Source: Symbiodinium sp. CCMP2592
Taxonomy: Eukaryota; Sar; Dinophyceae; Suessiales; Symbiodiniaceae
Direction: 5' to 3'
Assembly (NCBI GenBank): GCA_905221615.1
Contig: CAJNDT010000140.1
Span: forward strand, 1-64,000
Length of the DNA: 64,000 nucleotides
Shown here: piece by piece, positions 17,204 through 27,466 of the stretch
Layout of the letters: each line of letters starts with the position of its first letter
Numbering within the stretch: the first letter of the stretch is position 1
Translations under genes and position numbers: made by a program
Notes under the pieces: generated by a model
Told to the model about the DNA's origin: nothing
What the model saw: only the letters and a program-made list of their open reading frames with translations
The model's database searches: none

Positions 17204-20200
17204 ATGGGAGGAAAGAACAAGCAGCCACCGAAGAAGGCTGCTGCCAAGACACCGGCTGCCCGATCACCTCAGCCGAAGTCTCCCTCGCCTTGCGTGGAAG
17301 GCCTTCCGAGCGGTCCGATTGCGCCGACTACGGAAAGGCCTCCTGCTCCGCCGATCCCCACGGAGCAGGCTGATTCCAACATAACCGCCGATGAAGCCCC
17401 AGTCCCGATTCAGACCCCGAGAGATGAGTCTACTGGGGGTGGGAAGCGCTCCGAGGACGTTCCGATAGGATTGAGGATGAAAGCAATGATGCTGAAGATC
17501 GGGGTCCAAGAGATCCCACAGGCCTCAATCTGGCAGCGCCTCGAACAGCTGGCATGCAACTCTGGTTTCGACCAAAGGCTGCATCAGCTGGTTGACTCCT
17601 TCCTCCTCTCTAATCATCCGCTTGCGGATAAGCAGAGGAAGCAGTACCCCCGAGAGTTTATGGACTTCATCGACCGATACAGGGTGATGTGCGCTCTTGC
17701 ATTTTCCCGAGTGGCGACGTTGTCTGGTGATGCCGCAGGGGTCCGCGAGAAAATGGACCTTACGATGGCACTGGCTCGCCACTGTATGCACTTTCAAGCG
17801 CACACCTTTAAGGGATCTCGAGAGACACTGAGCAACGATACGCTCCGTCTCATGGGAACCTGTTACATTCCGTCGCCTCTTGCGAGCTGGAACCGAAATC
17901 TCATGGGATTCAGCAGTTCGTCTGCGGAACAGCGATGGTTGAGGACCGATACGAGTATCAAACACAACGACCTCACCAAGCTGTCGCCCATTGAGTTGTC
18001 AAGGGATGCGGTCAACCCGGCTGAAGCCGCGAAGTTCTTCAAGGGATTTCTGCAGCTCAGGCCGACACTTTCTTTCATCCCTGGAGCGTTTCTGGCAATC
18101 AAGGCCCTTAACCGATTTCCCACGCTGGATTCTCTGAAAGAGCAAGCGACTCATCTCGAGAATGATCGCAAGGAACACGGCTACGATCTTCCTGCCGTGG
18201 ATGCGAACGGGATTGGTGAAGTGGCCGCCTTTCGCAACGAAGACGACGATGAAAATAACCCGCTGATGCGCGGGTGGGTCTCGTTCATGAAGGCGATGGC
18301 TGAGGCCTACCCCGGGCGATGCGTCAGCATCGATGATACGCTCAACTGGGGAGCCAGCACCCAAATGACCTACGAGGACGGTGCGTCACAGATCACCATC
18401 CGCCCGACTGACGGATGGGTGTATGTCCCAGCGATGAATTCGGACATATACGATCCTCAGGAAACGTTCCTTCACGGAACGAATCTCCGATACCTCTGGT
18501 CGATCCTTGCACACGGAGGTCTATTCGGGGAGGATTACGTGACGGACGATCATGGAAGTCACGAACCCTGCGTCTGGGTGACTGGACACGCCTCCGAGGC
18601 TGCTGGTAGCTATGCATCTGGCACGTACCTCGGCGGAGGCTACTGGTTCCAAGTGATGATCTGCGTCTCCCGAACTATGGTGAACAGCCACAGTCGCACG
18701 ACAAAGAAGCTGGGGGGATCCCAGAAGCAGATCCGCGTAGGAACTCGATTTCTCGAGCTGTGCGGAATCGCGTTCAGGCCCTTCCGCCTCTTGGATGACC
18801 GCGAGCAAGGGGTTTCCCCGAACTACGTCGTCCACGGACACCGATTCCTCAGTGCCGATGGGATGAAGGCTGTGGCTTGGCACCCGTGGATGGAAGCGAG
18901 CCCGATCGATCCTCGCATCCTGAAGCTGCTGGGAGACAGTGTCGCGCGCGACAATGTCGAGTTTGCCGACCTCACGATTCAGGGGGGCAACACTACCCAA
19001 CAGGCTGCATCTACCGAGCCAGAGCAGCCTGTAGCAACCGCGGCTGATGATCAGGCTGCGGCAGGTGGTAGTGAGGCAACGGAGCGAATCACCGTCAACC
19101 CAGTAGTGCTTCGACGCAATCACTGGATGCCCGACACTTACGGGACGAGCGAGCAAGCCACTGTCGGTGGCAGGTGTGCATTGCTATCCGAGCTCCAGTC
19201 CTCTAGCTACCGAATCGAGCTTGCTCCTTTCTTCCAGTATCGTGCACCCATCCTGGGAGAGGAAGGCAGCCAAGGTTTGCCAAAGTATAGAAAGCTCGAG
19301 ACAATTGCCGGAGGACCCTCCAAAGAGTGGGAGGCATGGTGCAGGCACTACCGAAAGGCATACGGTGCTCTGCTCGGCAACTTCGGCTACACGCCCGCCA
19401 AGAATATCAAGGGTATCGGTATCGTATACGATGAAGAAAATACGACGGATATCATTGGCGCGCCTGTTTGGAGCCCAGCCGATGCTCTTGTGGCTGTCTC
19501 GATTCACGGGATCAGAACGGTCACGACCATGGCCTCCACGATTGCATTTGGAGGTGCTCCGCCAACGATCAAGCCGGCGGTACCCAGCAAGCCGCAGAGA
19601 TTCGTTGTCATGCACGATGGCCTGCTAACCTTCAGATCTGCCAAATCCTGGCACGATGGTGAGATGAACACCCATCTGAAGAACGCGCTGGCAAGCTTTG
19701 GATTCCCTGAGTCCGAAGTTCGAGTGCAGGCGTTTGATGAGAGCGAAAAGCTCAAGGAGATGGTAGATACGCTCGAACTGATGCGGAGCGACCCATCTGT
19801 CCCGCCATCGAACGTGCACATCCTCATCCTCTGGAAAGGAGATGAGATGTGGAAGATGGACCAGGGCTGGAATAAGCTGACTGGTGACATCGATACGGCA
19901 CGATCACAATACGCCAAATTGACCGCCCGGGATGCCCTTGAGAAGTATAACACGATCTACGGATCGGTGTCCCTTTGCGGACCAGTGTCACCGAGCATGG
20001 GTTACCTTCCGACTCTTCCTGGCCCTCTCTTCGAGAAATACAGAGAGGAGATGAGGTCGATCTGGGACGAAATCAGGAGGTCCAACTTCCTCTCCCTGTC
20101 GTTTGACGCTATCCTGGAAGGACTACCATACCTGAAAGGATATCACATCATGCATGAGTCCAAGACGATTGGGGTCCTGTGTACCCGTATCTGCTCGATG

Positions 20201-22777
20201 TTCACACTTGCGGCTCTCGCACGATTTCCGTCTTACGCTACCCGACGGGAGTATCAGATTGCCCACGATAAAATGTGGGCGCGCGCTCCAGTCCCGGAAG
20301 AAAGGTCGACGGGCACGGTGAAGGCCATTGTGCACTCCACAGTGCAGGACCTTATCGAAGGGGCAGATCGCGGCGCCGATCATCGAGCCGCAAAGACCGT
20401 TGGCATGAGTCAGCTTGGCTTCGATGACGACGATGATGAAGATATGGTCGACGATGCAGGTCCGACTGCTCCCGAGAATCCGATCAAACAGGAACAGACG
20501 ACTTTGGCTGATCTGCCGGGTGTTCGTCATCCGGATCCGATTGAGCTGCCCACTACTCCTGTGCCTGGCCAGGCAATGCCAGTGTCGCCCGGCCTTGCTC
20601 CGGCTGCTACGAACGATGAAGAGTCTAGCAATAGCTCCGATGACGCCGGACAGCAAGGGGATGGCGATGCAGCGATGCCCGAGATCAAGAAGGAGGAATC
20701 CGATGAGGAGTTCAATGAGCTTCTCGAAGGAATGACTGAAGCATTCGGGAAGTTGCCTACTCCCCGGGATGCAGAGCGAACAGTCGCAGCCAATCGGGAC
20801 GCTGCACGACCGCCTGCCGTGCCGACGATCCCTCTATCTACGATGAAGAAGCCAAAGCCGATCGGTGGTGTGGAAGCCGCGGGACCCACTGCCGAGAGTC
20901 GCCAAGGTTATGCGCACTTCGAGAGCCAAGTCAGTGAAATTGAGGCTCGCCGTGAACAGGCTGCGAAGATGAAGGCGCATATCGCGGAAGTGGCGAAGGG
21001 CGCCACAGGAGTTGAGAATGCCGAACACCTTCGATCCATTGCCGATGGGCTAGCCAAGATCATGGATCCGAACATGAGCGATGACAATGTGTTCCAGGGT
21101 GCCATGTATCCTCCGGGTGACTATGCGCTTGATGCTGTCACGAACCGGTTGGCCCAAGGCAGGCGTCGGGTCGAGTCGAACAGCAATCTCATCAGGGAAA
21201 TGGCCAGCGACCGATTTACGCCTGTGCTCATCAACCGAGATACTGGTGAGACCGTGTCCGCCATTGATGCACGGTGGACCCCGGAGTATGGAAACAGGGG
21301 GGAGCTTGAAGCCAAGGTTGGTGCGATTATCTCCAACCTGGATGCAGTGGTTGCAAGCATGTCAACCCTCCCTGTGTTCCATCCGCACATTCCCTCGACG
21401 TACGGTATGGCCCGATCGCTTCTCAACACATACCAGTCATTGCAGATTGCCATCCGACACCGTGGCATGGGTGCGATGTCTTTTGAACAGATGGTGTTCA
21501 AGCCGGAGGACCTTGAGGTTCCGACTCCCGATGACTGGCCGGACCTCATTGCGCCTACCCGGGTGGCCCTGGTGAATAACACAGCGGCGAGGTTGACGAG
21601 AGAGGACCTCAAGCTGCCACCGGGCTTCGCCATGCAGCGACGAGTGACTGAGTTCCGTAGGCCGGAGGAAGACCCGGTGCAGAGCCTAATGGGGCTCACC
21701 GATGACTTGAGCTACGGCACTACCGGTCGATCTGGGGATGACAGGTTGTCCCAGTTCCAACGCAGTGTTGCAGTACAGCTGCGGAACACTGCAGGATTCA
21801 TTGCGAGTGAGTTCCAGAAGCATGCCCGATCTATTGCCGCTTCCTCCTCGCGTCGCAGTGATGCCTCAGGTGCCCTGAGTAGTCAGGGTGAAGGCGCGGC
21901 GGACAACGATCTTCCGTCCACCGAACAGGTTAGTGTGACATCGGAGCGCGCGACTACGCCGCCTCCGCCAAACGTGGCTCCTCCTCCTCCGCCTACAGCG
22001 GCAGCACCTCCGAGGGCGTCCGAAGAGAGTGCAAAGGAGGATGACGATGATACCAAAATGGATGATGACACGGCCGATCAGAAGCCTGAGCAGAAACACG
22101 AGGAGGACGTGGATATGGGTAGCGGGAAGGAGCTGCAAGACGAGGTCCCCGGCAAGGCCCCGCCGCCAGCTGCCCGAACCGCTGAGAACCCTCCGGAACA
22201 CGGCGTGCGTTCCAGTTCTCCGAATGTTATGGTTGCTCAGGGAGCCGTGCTCTCCGGTGCTCGAGGGCCGGATATCGACATTGACCCGACCAGTACCACA
22301 GCCGATCAGGCGGCAAATGATCCGAGAAACTTCCGGATCGAGGGCCCTGGTATCAAGGCGACAACGATTCATCGCCCTGACCAGATGCCTGAAAGGGGTA
22401 TCGACTCCATTGCGCCGATCGTGCAGTATGAAATGACGTCCGTCCCGATTGCACTGACGGACTTCGTCATCCCGGGACTCGACATGGGCATCGATGATTC
22501 CGTCCATGGTCGACTGGTCTCCGCGACCTGTCTCCCACCGACTGACGAACAGCGCAAGTATTCGAGGCGCCGATTCGCTATGCTATCCTCGAATCAGACA
22601 GTGTACTTGAACGTGGCACTTCACAAGAAACCGGTCAAAGGAGATCACGATTCTTTCCTCCGACCGGAGTCTTACGAGGACTGCCGCGAGATTAATGACG
22701 CTGTCCGGCATACAATGCTAAGGAGGCAAAGTTCCGATCTGTCGGCGGAACATCCGTGTCATGCAGCCGATTGTTGA
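17204..22777 (+). CDS. Third coding region, part a: 1857-residue protein with ART-like segment
   Basis: Starts with a good ATG (MGGKNKQPPKKAAAKTPAAR), a basic Lys/Pro/Ala N-terminus. Residues about 90-400 are mostly helical and unrecognised. About 420-560 read like an ADP-ribosyltransferase/PARP-type fold: FLHGTNLRYLWSILAHGGL supplies the H-G-T motif, and CVWVTGHASEAAGSYA supplies the strand plus Tyr-Ala, as in H-Y-x enzymes. About 790-1000 form an alpha/beta-looking block (RFVVMHDGLL, VHILILWKGDEMW) that I cannot place. Two disordered acidic/proline regions lie at about 1060-1230 and 1545-1680. No signal peptide or membrane segment is visible, so it is not an obvious envelope. The stop at 22775 is probably a frameshift: the next frame is open from about 22699. 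Confidence 0.7.
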   Translation: MGGKNKQPPKKAAAKTPAARSPQPKSPSPCVEGLPSGPIAPTTERPPAPPIPTEQADSNITADEAPVPIQTPRDESTGGGKRSEDVPIGLRMKAMMLKIGVQEIPQASIWQRLEQLACNSGFDQRLHQLVDSFLLSNHPLADKQRKQYPREFMDFIDRYRVMCALAFSRVATLSGDAAGVREKMDLTMALARHCMHFQAHTFKGSRETLSNDTLRLMGTCYIPSPLASWNRNLMGFSSSSAEQRWLRTDTSIKHNDLTKLSPIELSRDAVNPAEAAKFFKGFLQLRPTLSFIPGAFLAIKALNRFPTLDSLKEQATHLENDRKEHGYDLPAVDANGIGEVAAFRNEDDDENNPLMRGWVSFMKAMAEAYPGRCVSIDDTLNWGASTQMTYEDGASQITIRPTDGWVYVPAMNSDIYDPQETFLHGTNLRYLWSILAHGGLFGEDYVTDDHGSHEPCVWVTGHASEAAGSYASGTYLGGGYWFQVMICVSRTMVNSHSRTTKKLGGSQKQIRVGTRFLELCGIAFRPFRLLDDREQGVSPNYVVHGHRFLSADGMKAVAWHPWMEASPIDPRILKLLGDSVARDNVEFADLTIQGGNTTQQAASTEPEQPVATAADDQAAAGGSEATERITVNPVVLRRNHWMPDTYGTSEQATVGGRCALLSELQSSSYRIELAPFFQYRAPILGEEGSQGLPKYRKLETIAGGPSKEWEAWCRHYRKAYGALLGNFGYTPAKNIKGIGIVYDEENTTDIIGAPVWSPADALVAVSIHGIRTVTTMASTIAFGGAPPTIKPAVPSKPQRFVVMHDGLLTFRSAKSWHDGEMNTHLKNALASFGFPESEVRVQAFDESEKLKEMVDTLELMRSDPSVPPSNVHILILWKGDEMWKMDQGWNKLTGDIDTARSQYAKLTARDALEKYNTIYGSVSLCGPVSPSMGYLPTLPGPLFEKYREEMRSIWDEIRRSNFLSLSFDAILEGLPYLKGYHIMHESKTIGVLCTRICSMFTLAALARFPSYATRREYQIAHDKMWARAPVPEERSTGTVKAIVHSTVQDLIEGADRGADHRAAKTVGMSQLGFDDDDDEDMVDDAGPTAPENPIKQEQTTLADLPGVRHPDPIELPTTPVPGQAMPVSPGLAPAATNDEESSNSSDDAGQQGDGDAAMPEIKKEESDEEFNELLEGMTEAFGKLPTPRDAERTVAANRDAARPPAVPTIPLSTMKKPKPIGGVEAAGPTAESRQGYAHFESQVSEIEARREQAAKMKAHIAEVAKGATGVENAEHLRSIADGLAKIMDPNMSDDNVFQGAMYPPGDYALDAVTNRLAQGRRRVESNSNLIREMASDRFTPVLINRDTGETVSAIDARWTPEYGNRGELEAKVGAIISNLDAVVASMSTLPVFHPHIPSTYGMARSLLNTYQSLQIAIRHRGMGAMSFEQMVFKPEDLEVPTPDDWPDLIAPTRVALVNNTAARLTREDLKLPPGFAMQRRVTEFRRPEEDPVQSLMGLTDDLSYGTTGRSGDDRLSQFQRSVAVQLRNTAGFIASEFQKHARSIAASSSRRSDASGALSSQGEGAADNDLPSTEQVSVTSERATTPPPPNVAPPPPPTAAAPPRASEESAKEDDDDTKMDDDTADQKPEQKHEEDVDMGSGKELQDEVPGKAPPPAARTAENPPEHGVRSSSPNVMVAQGAVLSGARGPDIDIDPTSTTADQAANDPRNFRIEGPGIKATTIHRPDQMPERGIDSIAPIVQYEMTSVPIALTDFVIPGLDMGIDDSVHGRLVSATCLPPTDEQRKYSRRRFAMLSSNQTVYLNVALHKKPVKGDHDSFLRPESYEDCREINDAVRHTMLRRQSSDLSAEHPCHAADC

Positions 22778-24340
22778 TTGACGACGCACAAAACATCCCT
22801 GCCGCCAGGATTCCGGACGCAGGAATGATCAATTTGGTGCGGAAACTGATGTTCCGAGTGCTGACGCAAACGAAGGAGTACCCTTCCGCTACTGCCGTGA
22901 GAGCGCAGAATCGCCCCCAGGATCAAGAAAGGGGCATTCCCTTGTATTCACACTTCGACCAGAGTGGCATCATCGCTTCCGATGTCATTCCGATGTACAT
23001 GGAGCGTGAGAGGGAATACATGAAGGCCAACGCCGGAGAAAACGATGGTCGAATTCTTCTCCAGACAAATATTCTGGATGATCACGGTGAACCGACCGAG
23101 CTTACTACCCAATGCATTATGGAGATCGCTCGGACGGACAACAACCGAATGTTTGAGTTCTTCTACTCGACGATCGACAACGATGGAAGTCCTCAATTTG
23201 TTGGCATCCGAGCCACCTACGGTTTCGGCCCTGATAACTTCAGCCGATTCCGACTGCTGACCAAGTGTCAGCACGGGCCATTTATTCAGCTCGCTCAGGA
23301 TCTTTACGTCGGTGGCGAGAGGAAAAGAAATGTGGCCCGATACCATCCTCAGTACGGATGGGGATGCGCAACGATTCGCGAATTCTTCGGGTACATGAGC
23401 GATTGCAAGATCAATCCTCCGAAGGGACGGCTGTTCCTCACTCTGCTCCCGTATGCTCCCGGATCTGGGCACAACAATGAGTGGGAAGAGGTGTACATGA
23501 ACGTCCGAATGAACCCGGGGCGTGAGACGCTTTCGAACACCGCGTCATCACAATCCATGCTCCCTGAAGGGATGGGATCCAACCGCATGATCGTGTTTGC
23601 GATTGATTTGCACATGATTGCGGCGGGAATCAATCCGATTGTATTCCACCCGAGGGGATATTATGCGGTCAAAGACAGTATCCCTCTCGCCTGTATGCCC
23701 ATTGCATACTTCATGGACACGGGATCCCTAGTGTTCAACACGGCCTTCAAATACACTGGAGGTCCGAAGTTTGGCACTGGCCCCAAGAGAGGAGACCACA
23801 AACGAGAAACGTGGCCACTCGCTAGTTTTGACTGCCCCATGTGCGGAGCATCATTCCCGGTAGGTCTCCACATGTGCCACTCTTGCACCAAGCCGATTCA
23901 CTATCCTGATGGGATGTTCTACGCCGATCCTGTGAACCCCTTTCAGATCGAGTACTATGGAAGTCATGCCAATTGGCTCAACGAGCTCATCGAGCGAAAC
24001 GAGCTTAAGGAATTCCGACTTCACGAGTACCCTGCGATCAAGCAGCTGAGGAATTTCCCGGTGTCTAGGTCCCTCGCTGAGGACCACAGGCAAACCGCAT
24101 TCTTCGGAGTGCCACCGATCAAATGCACTGCAGCTGATACATCGCCGAAAGAAGTGGAATCGTTCAAGAAGAGCGTGCGCGGAACGATTCAAGGCGCCAT
24201 TCGATTGGACATTTCCATTGAGAGGCTTGTTGCCGGTATCACTGGCAAGGAAGCTCGGTGCGGTGTGGAAGAGTTCCTCAACTCGCAATCGATCGGCTGT
24301 GTTCGGAGCGGTCTTCGCCACATGCCGCGAAAAGCCGCTG
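22699..24340 (+). CDS. Third coding region, part b: KptA/Tpt1-like segment and zinc ribbon
   Basis: Open from about 22699 with no ATG near its beginning, so it is best read as the continuation of part a after a 1-nt loss. It contains GSNRMIVFAIDLHMIAAGI, then a strand and GYYAVKDSIPLACMPIAYF, which resemble the last third of Tpt1/KptA RNA 2'-phosphotransferases (an ART-fold family) around their V-x-I-D / G-x-x-F / P-x-x-Y pattern; this is a weak match. At 23833-23886 four cysteines (CPMC and CHSC) form a zinc ribbon. The frame stays open to 24558, but coding character passes to the neighbouring frame near 24335. Confidence 0.6.
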
Positions 24341-25867
24341 TGCTACTATGCACGATGGTCGATTCACTGTCAACGCGCATACCGAGTCTGCCTGTCGCGC
24401 GGCTATCTCTCCCCCTTTTACACAGGGGGGACGATCGATTATACCGTCGATTCAGACATGGTCGAGAAAATCCGGCTTGCGCATCTGCCATTGCAGAACG
24501 CCAATCTGGCGATGAGACGGCAAATTCGACTTTCCACCGAGTTTGGAACATTGGATGAGTTCCGCGCCACTATCACGGACACGCAGAAGTATCAGCGATA
24601 CATGCGTGTCGATAGTGAAAGCCTTTCCACGCTCCTTGCCAAAGTTACCCTTACAACGTGCTACGGCATTCCGATGAAAGGTGAACCTGGCTACATCTCC
24701 GACGATGAAGCAGAGGAGATCGAAGGAACTGCAGCGGCAACTGAGAAGCCCAAAGGGAAAGGCAAAGGGGAAGAAGAACCCGACGTCCAAGCCATCAACT
24801 GGCGTGATTTGGACCCTTTGGGGCGGAAGTTCATCCCGCACCATACTGATCCCCGATTCACGATTATCGCTGAGGGGAATACGGCACTCCTTGATGCCCC
24901 TGAAACGCCTGATGAGACGCGTAAGGAATTCAAGGAGTTCATTCGCGATCACTCTGCCAAGATAAAGGAATGGTTCGACGATGATCGCGCGACTGAGAAG
25001 ACGTTCTTCACTCTTGTTGAAGGCGTAAAGGATCAGCTCCCCGATACTAAGAGAACTGACCCTGTTCTTATGAAAAAGAACGAAGATGTCTTCGAGGCTC
25101 TACCCGATGAACTGGAAGAGCCTCAAGGACTGTTTGACGTCGCAGCTCGGCAGGCACGACGGCGTGATGATACGCCTCAGCGCAGAGTGCAGGCCACCGA
25201 GCAACGGCAAGCGTCGATTCCCGAGGCTCATGCCGTCCCCGTTCCTCCGGATGATGAGGACGAGGATGATGCTGAGCTAGAACGGGCGATCCGACCCGGA
25301 CCGACGTCACAACGCACTGGACGAGAGCATCTCGGAGGTGTCGCTCCTGAGACGACTCCGCCCCCGCCTCTCGAGATGCCGCCTCCATCAAATCCACCGA
25401 GTCGGAAGATGTCGAGGCAATCGGGCTACAATGTCCCCCACGCTGAAGGGGAGACACTGATGGTCTCAGGAAGGGCACCCTACTCCGATCAAATGGGTCT
25501 ACCCTTGGTGCTGCGAATGAAGACCCGGGTTCCGGAATCTGATTTGGACAACCCGACGATTGAAGATATTATTCGCATGTATCACGCACCGAACACGCTG
25601 CCTGTTGTCAGGAAGAAAGCCGCCAATGTCATCGTTTCGATGAATGCAAATCCCGATGACCCTATCAACATGAAGGCGGCTGGCGTGATTGCTCCCTCTG
25701 CCGAGGAAACAGGAGCGGGAAGAACCGCCTCGCCTGGAGGCACATCCGCTACTACGCAGGAGCGGATCAATCCCAAGTTCCCTGCACCGAGTGTTCGCAC
25801 TGCTTCGAACCCACCTTCGAAATCAGCCCGCGACGAGAAATGGAGCGACCGACCCCTGGTCGGGTGA
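24330..25867 (+). CDS. Third coding region, part c: Cys-rich knot and disordered acidic/proline region
   Basis: The frame is open from 24218, but the true sense begins near 24330 with CREKPLCYYARWSIHCQRAY and RVCLSRG, a C/H-rich segment able to bind zinc. A helical domain follows (QKYQRYMRVDSESLSTLLAK), then Lys/Gly- and Glu-rich linkers and a proline-rich stretch. A short ordered segment near 25500-25680 (TIEDIIRMYHAPNTLPVVRK) precedes the stop at 25865. The switch from part b lies at CCGCGAAAAGCC, a homopolymer site. Function unknown. Confidence 0.55.
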
Positions 25868-26220
25868 TTACAAGTGCAGAGGCACGGGGACGTACACAAC
25901 AGCGCGTTGTTGAGACTGCGGATACCGCACCTCCAGCCCCATCCGATTCCGCTTCGACTGAGCCACGATCTCGCACGATGGGCCCGGCCAAAGAAACAAC
26001 GGCCAAAGGCAAATCCCGAACTGGCTCCAACGTGGCAGGCCTCATCGATGAAGCTGATGACACGAGGCAGCCGACGAAGGGCAAAGGAAGAGGAAAAGCC
26101 GAGAAAGGAAAAGGAAAGCAGGAGAAAGGCCGAGGAAAGGGTGATAAGGGAAACAAAGGAAGGGGCGGTCCCGGACGAGGAAACAAGGACCGTACCCGTA
26201 GCCCCACAACTCGTAGGTAA
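25855..26220 (+). CDS. Third coding region, part d: basic Lys/Gly/Arg-rich tail
   Basis: The frame containing 25855-26220 follows part c through a GGG run at 25860 (probable 1-nt loss). It is dominated by KGKGRGKAEKGKGKQEKGRG-type repeats and ends SPTTRR before TAA. The strong positive charge suggests nucleic-acid binding, like a nucleocapsid tail. If parts a-d are one protein it would be about 3000 residues. Confidence 0.5.
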   Translation, partial: PGRVITSAEARGRTQQRVVETADTAPPAPSDSASTEPRSRTMGPAKETTAKGKSRTGSNVAGLIDEADDTRQPTKGKGRGKAEKGKGKQEKGRGKGDKGNKGRGGPGRGNKDRTRSPTTRR

Positions 26221-26757
26221 CGACCGTCAACCTACGTGGCGACGTATTGTGTCATTGCAAGGTGAATCCGGTTGAGTCTTTCTGACCCATGTTCCACACG
26301 TCAATCGGGTCAGGCGGATTCTGATGGTGAAACCCGGCTATGATACAATTTCTGCTACTTCCTCAGCCCTCCTTGCCTGCGCCCAGCTGAGAAGACCCAC
26401 AGGGGTACAATGGCTAGCCATGGTATTTTCCTCGTGTGTCCCTCTCTTTTCACGGACACTCGATGCTGCCGAGTTCTCACTCTGAGCGCATTGAGTCTAA
26501 TATGTAAACCCCGCATAGATCCGATGGAACATCCGATTGCCAACGATCACACGGCAATTCGCTATGCGCCTGACGATCACAAAAGGCTGCGTTTGTACAG
26601 AAGTGAAACATAGGTATGATCCAGATGCAGAGACCGACCCACATCTAATGGTTCTTAATTGCTTCAAGCTTAGCTGACCGGAAGAGGTGTGGCTCGGTGC
26701 ACAATCAGTGGATGTGACTATCCTAAACTCCGCTCTTCTCACGCGTGAGCTCGCGTC
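26221..26757 (+). other. 3' untranslated part of the retrotransposon
   Basis: About 540 bp between the last coding stop and the polypurine tract. Short open frames (for example 26410-26613) show no recognisable protein. No repeat or RNA gene is seen. Confidence 0.5.
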
Positions 26758-26765
26758 GAGGGGGG
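26758..26765 (+). promoter_or_regulatory. Polypurine tract
   Basis: GAGGGGGG lies directly before the 3' LTR, the position and composition expected of the plus-strand primer site. It is short (8 nt). Confidence 0.7.
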
Positions 26766-27047
26766 TGTGATTTGTCACTGACATGCGTATATGTGCTTCT
26801 GCCTTCTGGTTAGGATTCAGGCCAACTTTGTCTCACTACGCAGCTTGACTGCTCAAGGACCGCCTAGCGAGTCCCAGGAAAAGACCGCTTACAGCCTGGG
26901 GGTTGTAGGACCTGTCTTCTACCTGAGCGTCAACCTTACGGTTTTAACTCTGATCATCCTTGCTTTGCCTGCTGCATTGCTTTTATCTACGATCGGCTGC
27001 CTTGGGCTTTGTGACCGAGAGTTGAGTGGAATCCTCCGCTTTTCACA
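26766..27047 (+). repeat. 3' LTR
   Basis: 282 bp, TGTGA to TCACA; one difference from the 5' LTR (A at 26824). It is followed by the second ATTAC target copy. Confidence 0.95.
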
Positions 27048-27132
27048 ATTACCATAACCCCAATTAGGATTCCGTTTAGGGTACTTACAACTCCACTTAT
27101 TACCTACTTACTAAGTCCCCAGACCCTCCAAG
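27048..27132. repeat. Right part of the MITE A split by the retrotransposon
   Basis: Begins with ATTACCATAACCCC and ends CCCCAGACCCTCCAAG, the right arm of the element whose left arm is at 6443-6494. It shows the MITE was in place before the retrotransposon. Confidence 0.9.
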
Positions 27133-27178
27133 TACATCCTCATGGCTTCGCAGATAGGAATCCTCGCAGAAGCCTTGT

Positions 27179-27281
27179 ACGGTTGATGATATAAATCCTG
27201 CATTACCCTAATGACCCTAAACTATGGGAATTATGGTAAATTCCTTATCATGGGTCATGCAGGATTTATACCATCAGCCGT
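27179..27281. repeat. MITE family B (ACGGTTGATGATA ends)
   Basis: Arms ACGGTTGATGATATAAATCC and its complement flank a core with AAACTATGGGAATTATGG; about 103 bp. Other copies: 29493-29597, 30662-30764, 33346-33451, 39569-39670, 42749-42851 and 45132-45233. Confidence 0.9.
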
Positions 27282-27350
27282 AGCACCACCCTAACAGGCT
27301 TTGCGTAGCCGCGCCCTTGTCTCCGGTCTCTAGCTCGTAGCCCACCTCTA

Positions 27351-27466
27351 CTTGGAGGGTCGGGGGACTTCGTAAGTAGGTAGTAAGTAGACTTATAAGT
27401 ACCCTAAAAGGGACCCTATTTGGGGTTATGGTACTTATAACTCTACAAAATACCCGACCCTCCAAG
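27351..27466. repeat. MITE family A copy, short right arm
   Basis: Full left end CTTGGAGGGTCGGGGGAC; the right arm is reduced to TACCCGACCCTCCAAG after a small deletion. Confidence 0.85.

Larger units (their letters stand above)
6495..27047 (+). mobile_element. 20.5-kb Ty1/copia-order LTR retrotransposon with a very long third coding region
   Basis: The element is bounded by two 282-bp LTRs that start TGTGA and end TCACA. A 5-bp target duplication, ATTAC, lies at 6490-6494 and 27048-27052. By eye the LTRs differ only at 6553 (G) against 26824 (A), so the insertion is young. Coding order is gag, protease, integrase, RT, RNase H, which defines the copia class; typical copia elements are about 5-9 kb, so this one is more than twice the usual size. 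The extra length is coding sequence downstream of pol (17204-26220). Single-nucleotide frameshifts interrupt the reading frames at roughly 7010, 8220, 9405, 11215, 22700, 24335 and 25860. Pol also has a lesion at the integrase glutamate and an apparent deletion in the RT. Whether these are biological decay or assembly error cannot be told from one copy. Confidence 0.95.

Noticed and set aside
19560-20200. SGNH/GDSL hydrolase domain in the third coding region
   Set aside because: A VVMHDG strand and an LWKGDE strand are suggestive, but the required GDS and DxxH blocks are not convincing.
17204-25867. Envelope gene in the third coding region
   Set aside because: Position fits, but there is no signal peptide, transmembrane anchor or fusion-peptide-like stretch.
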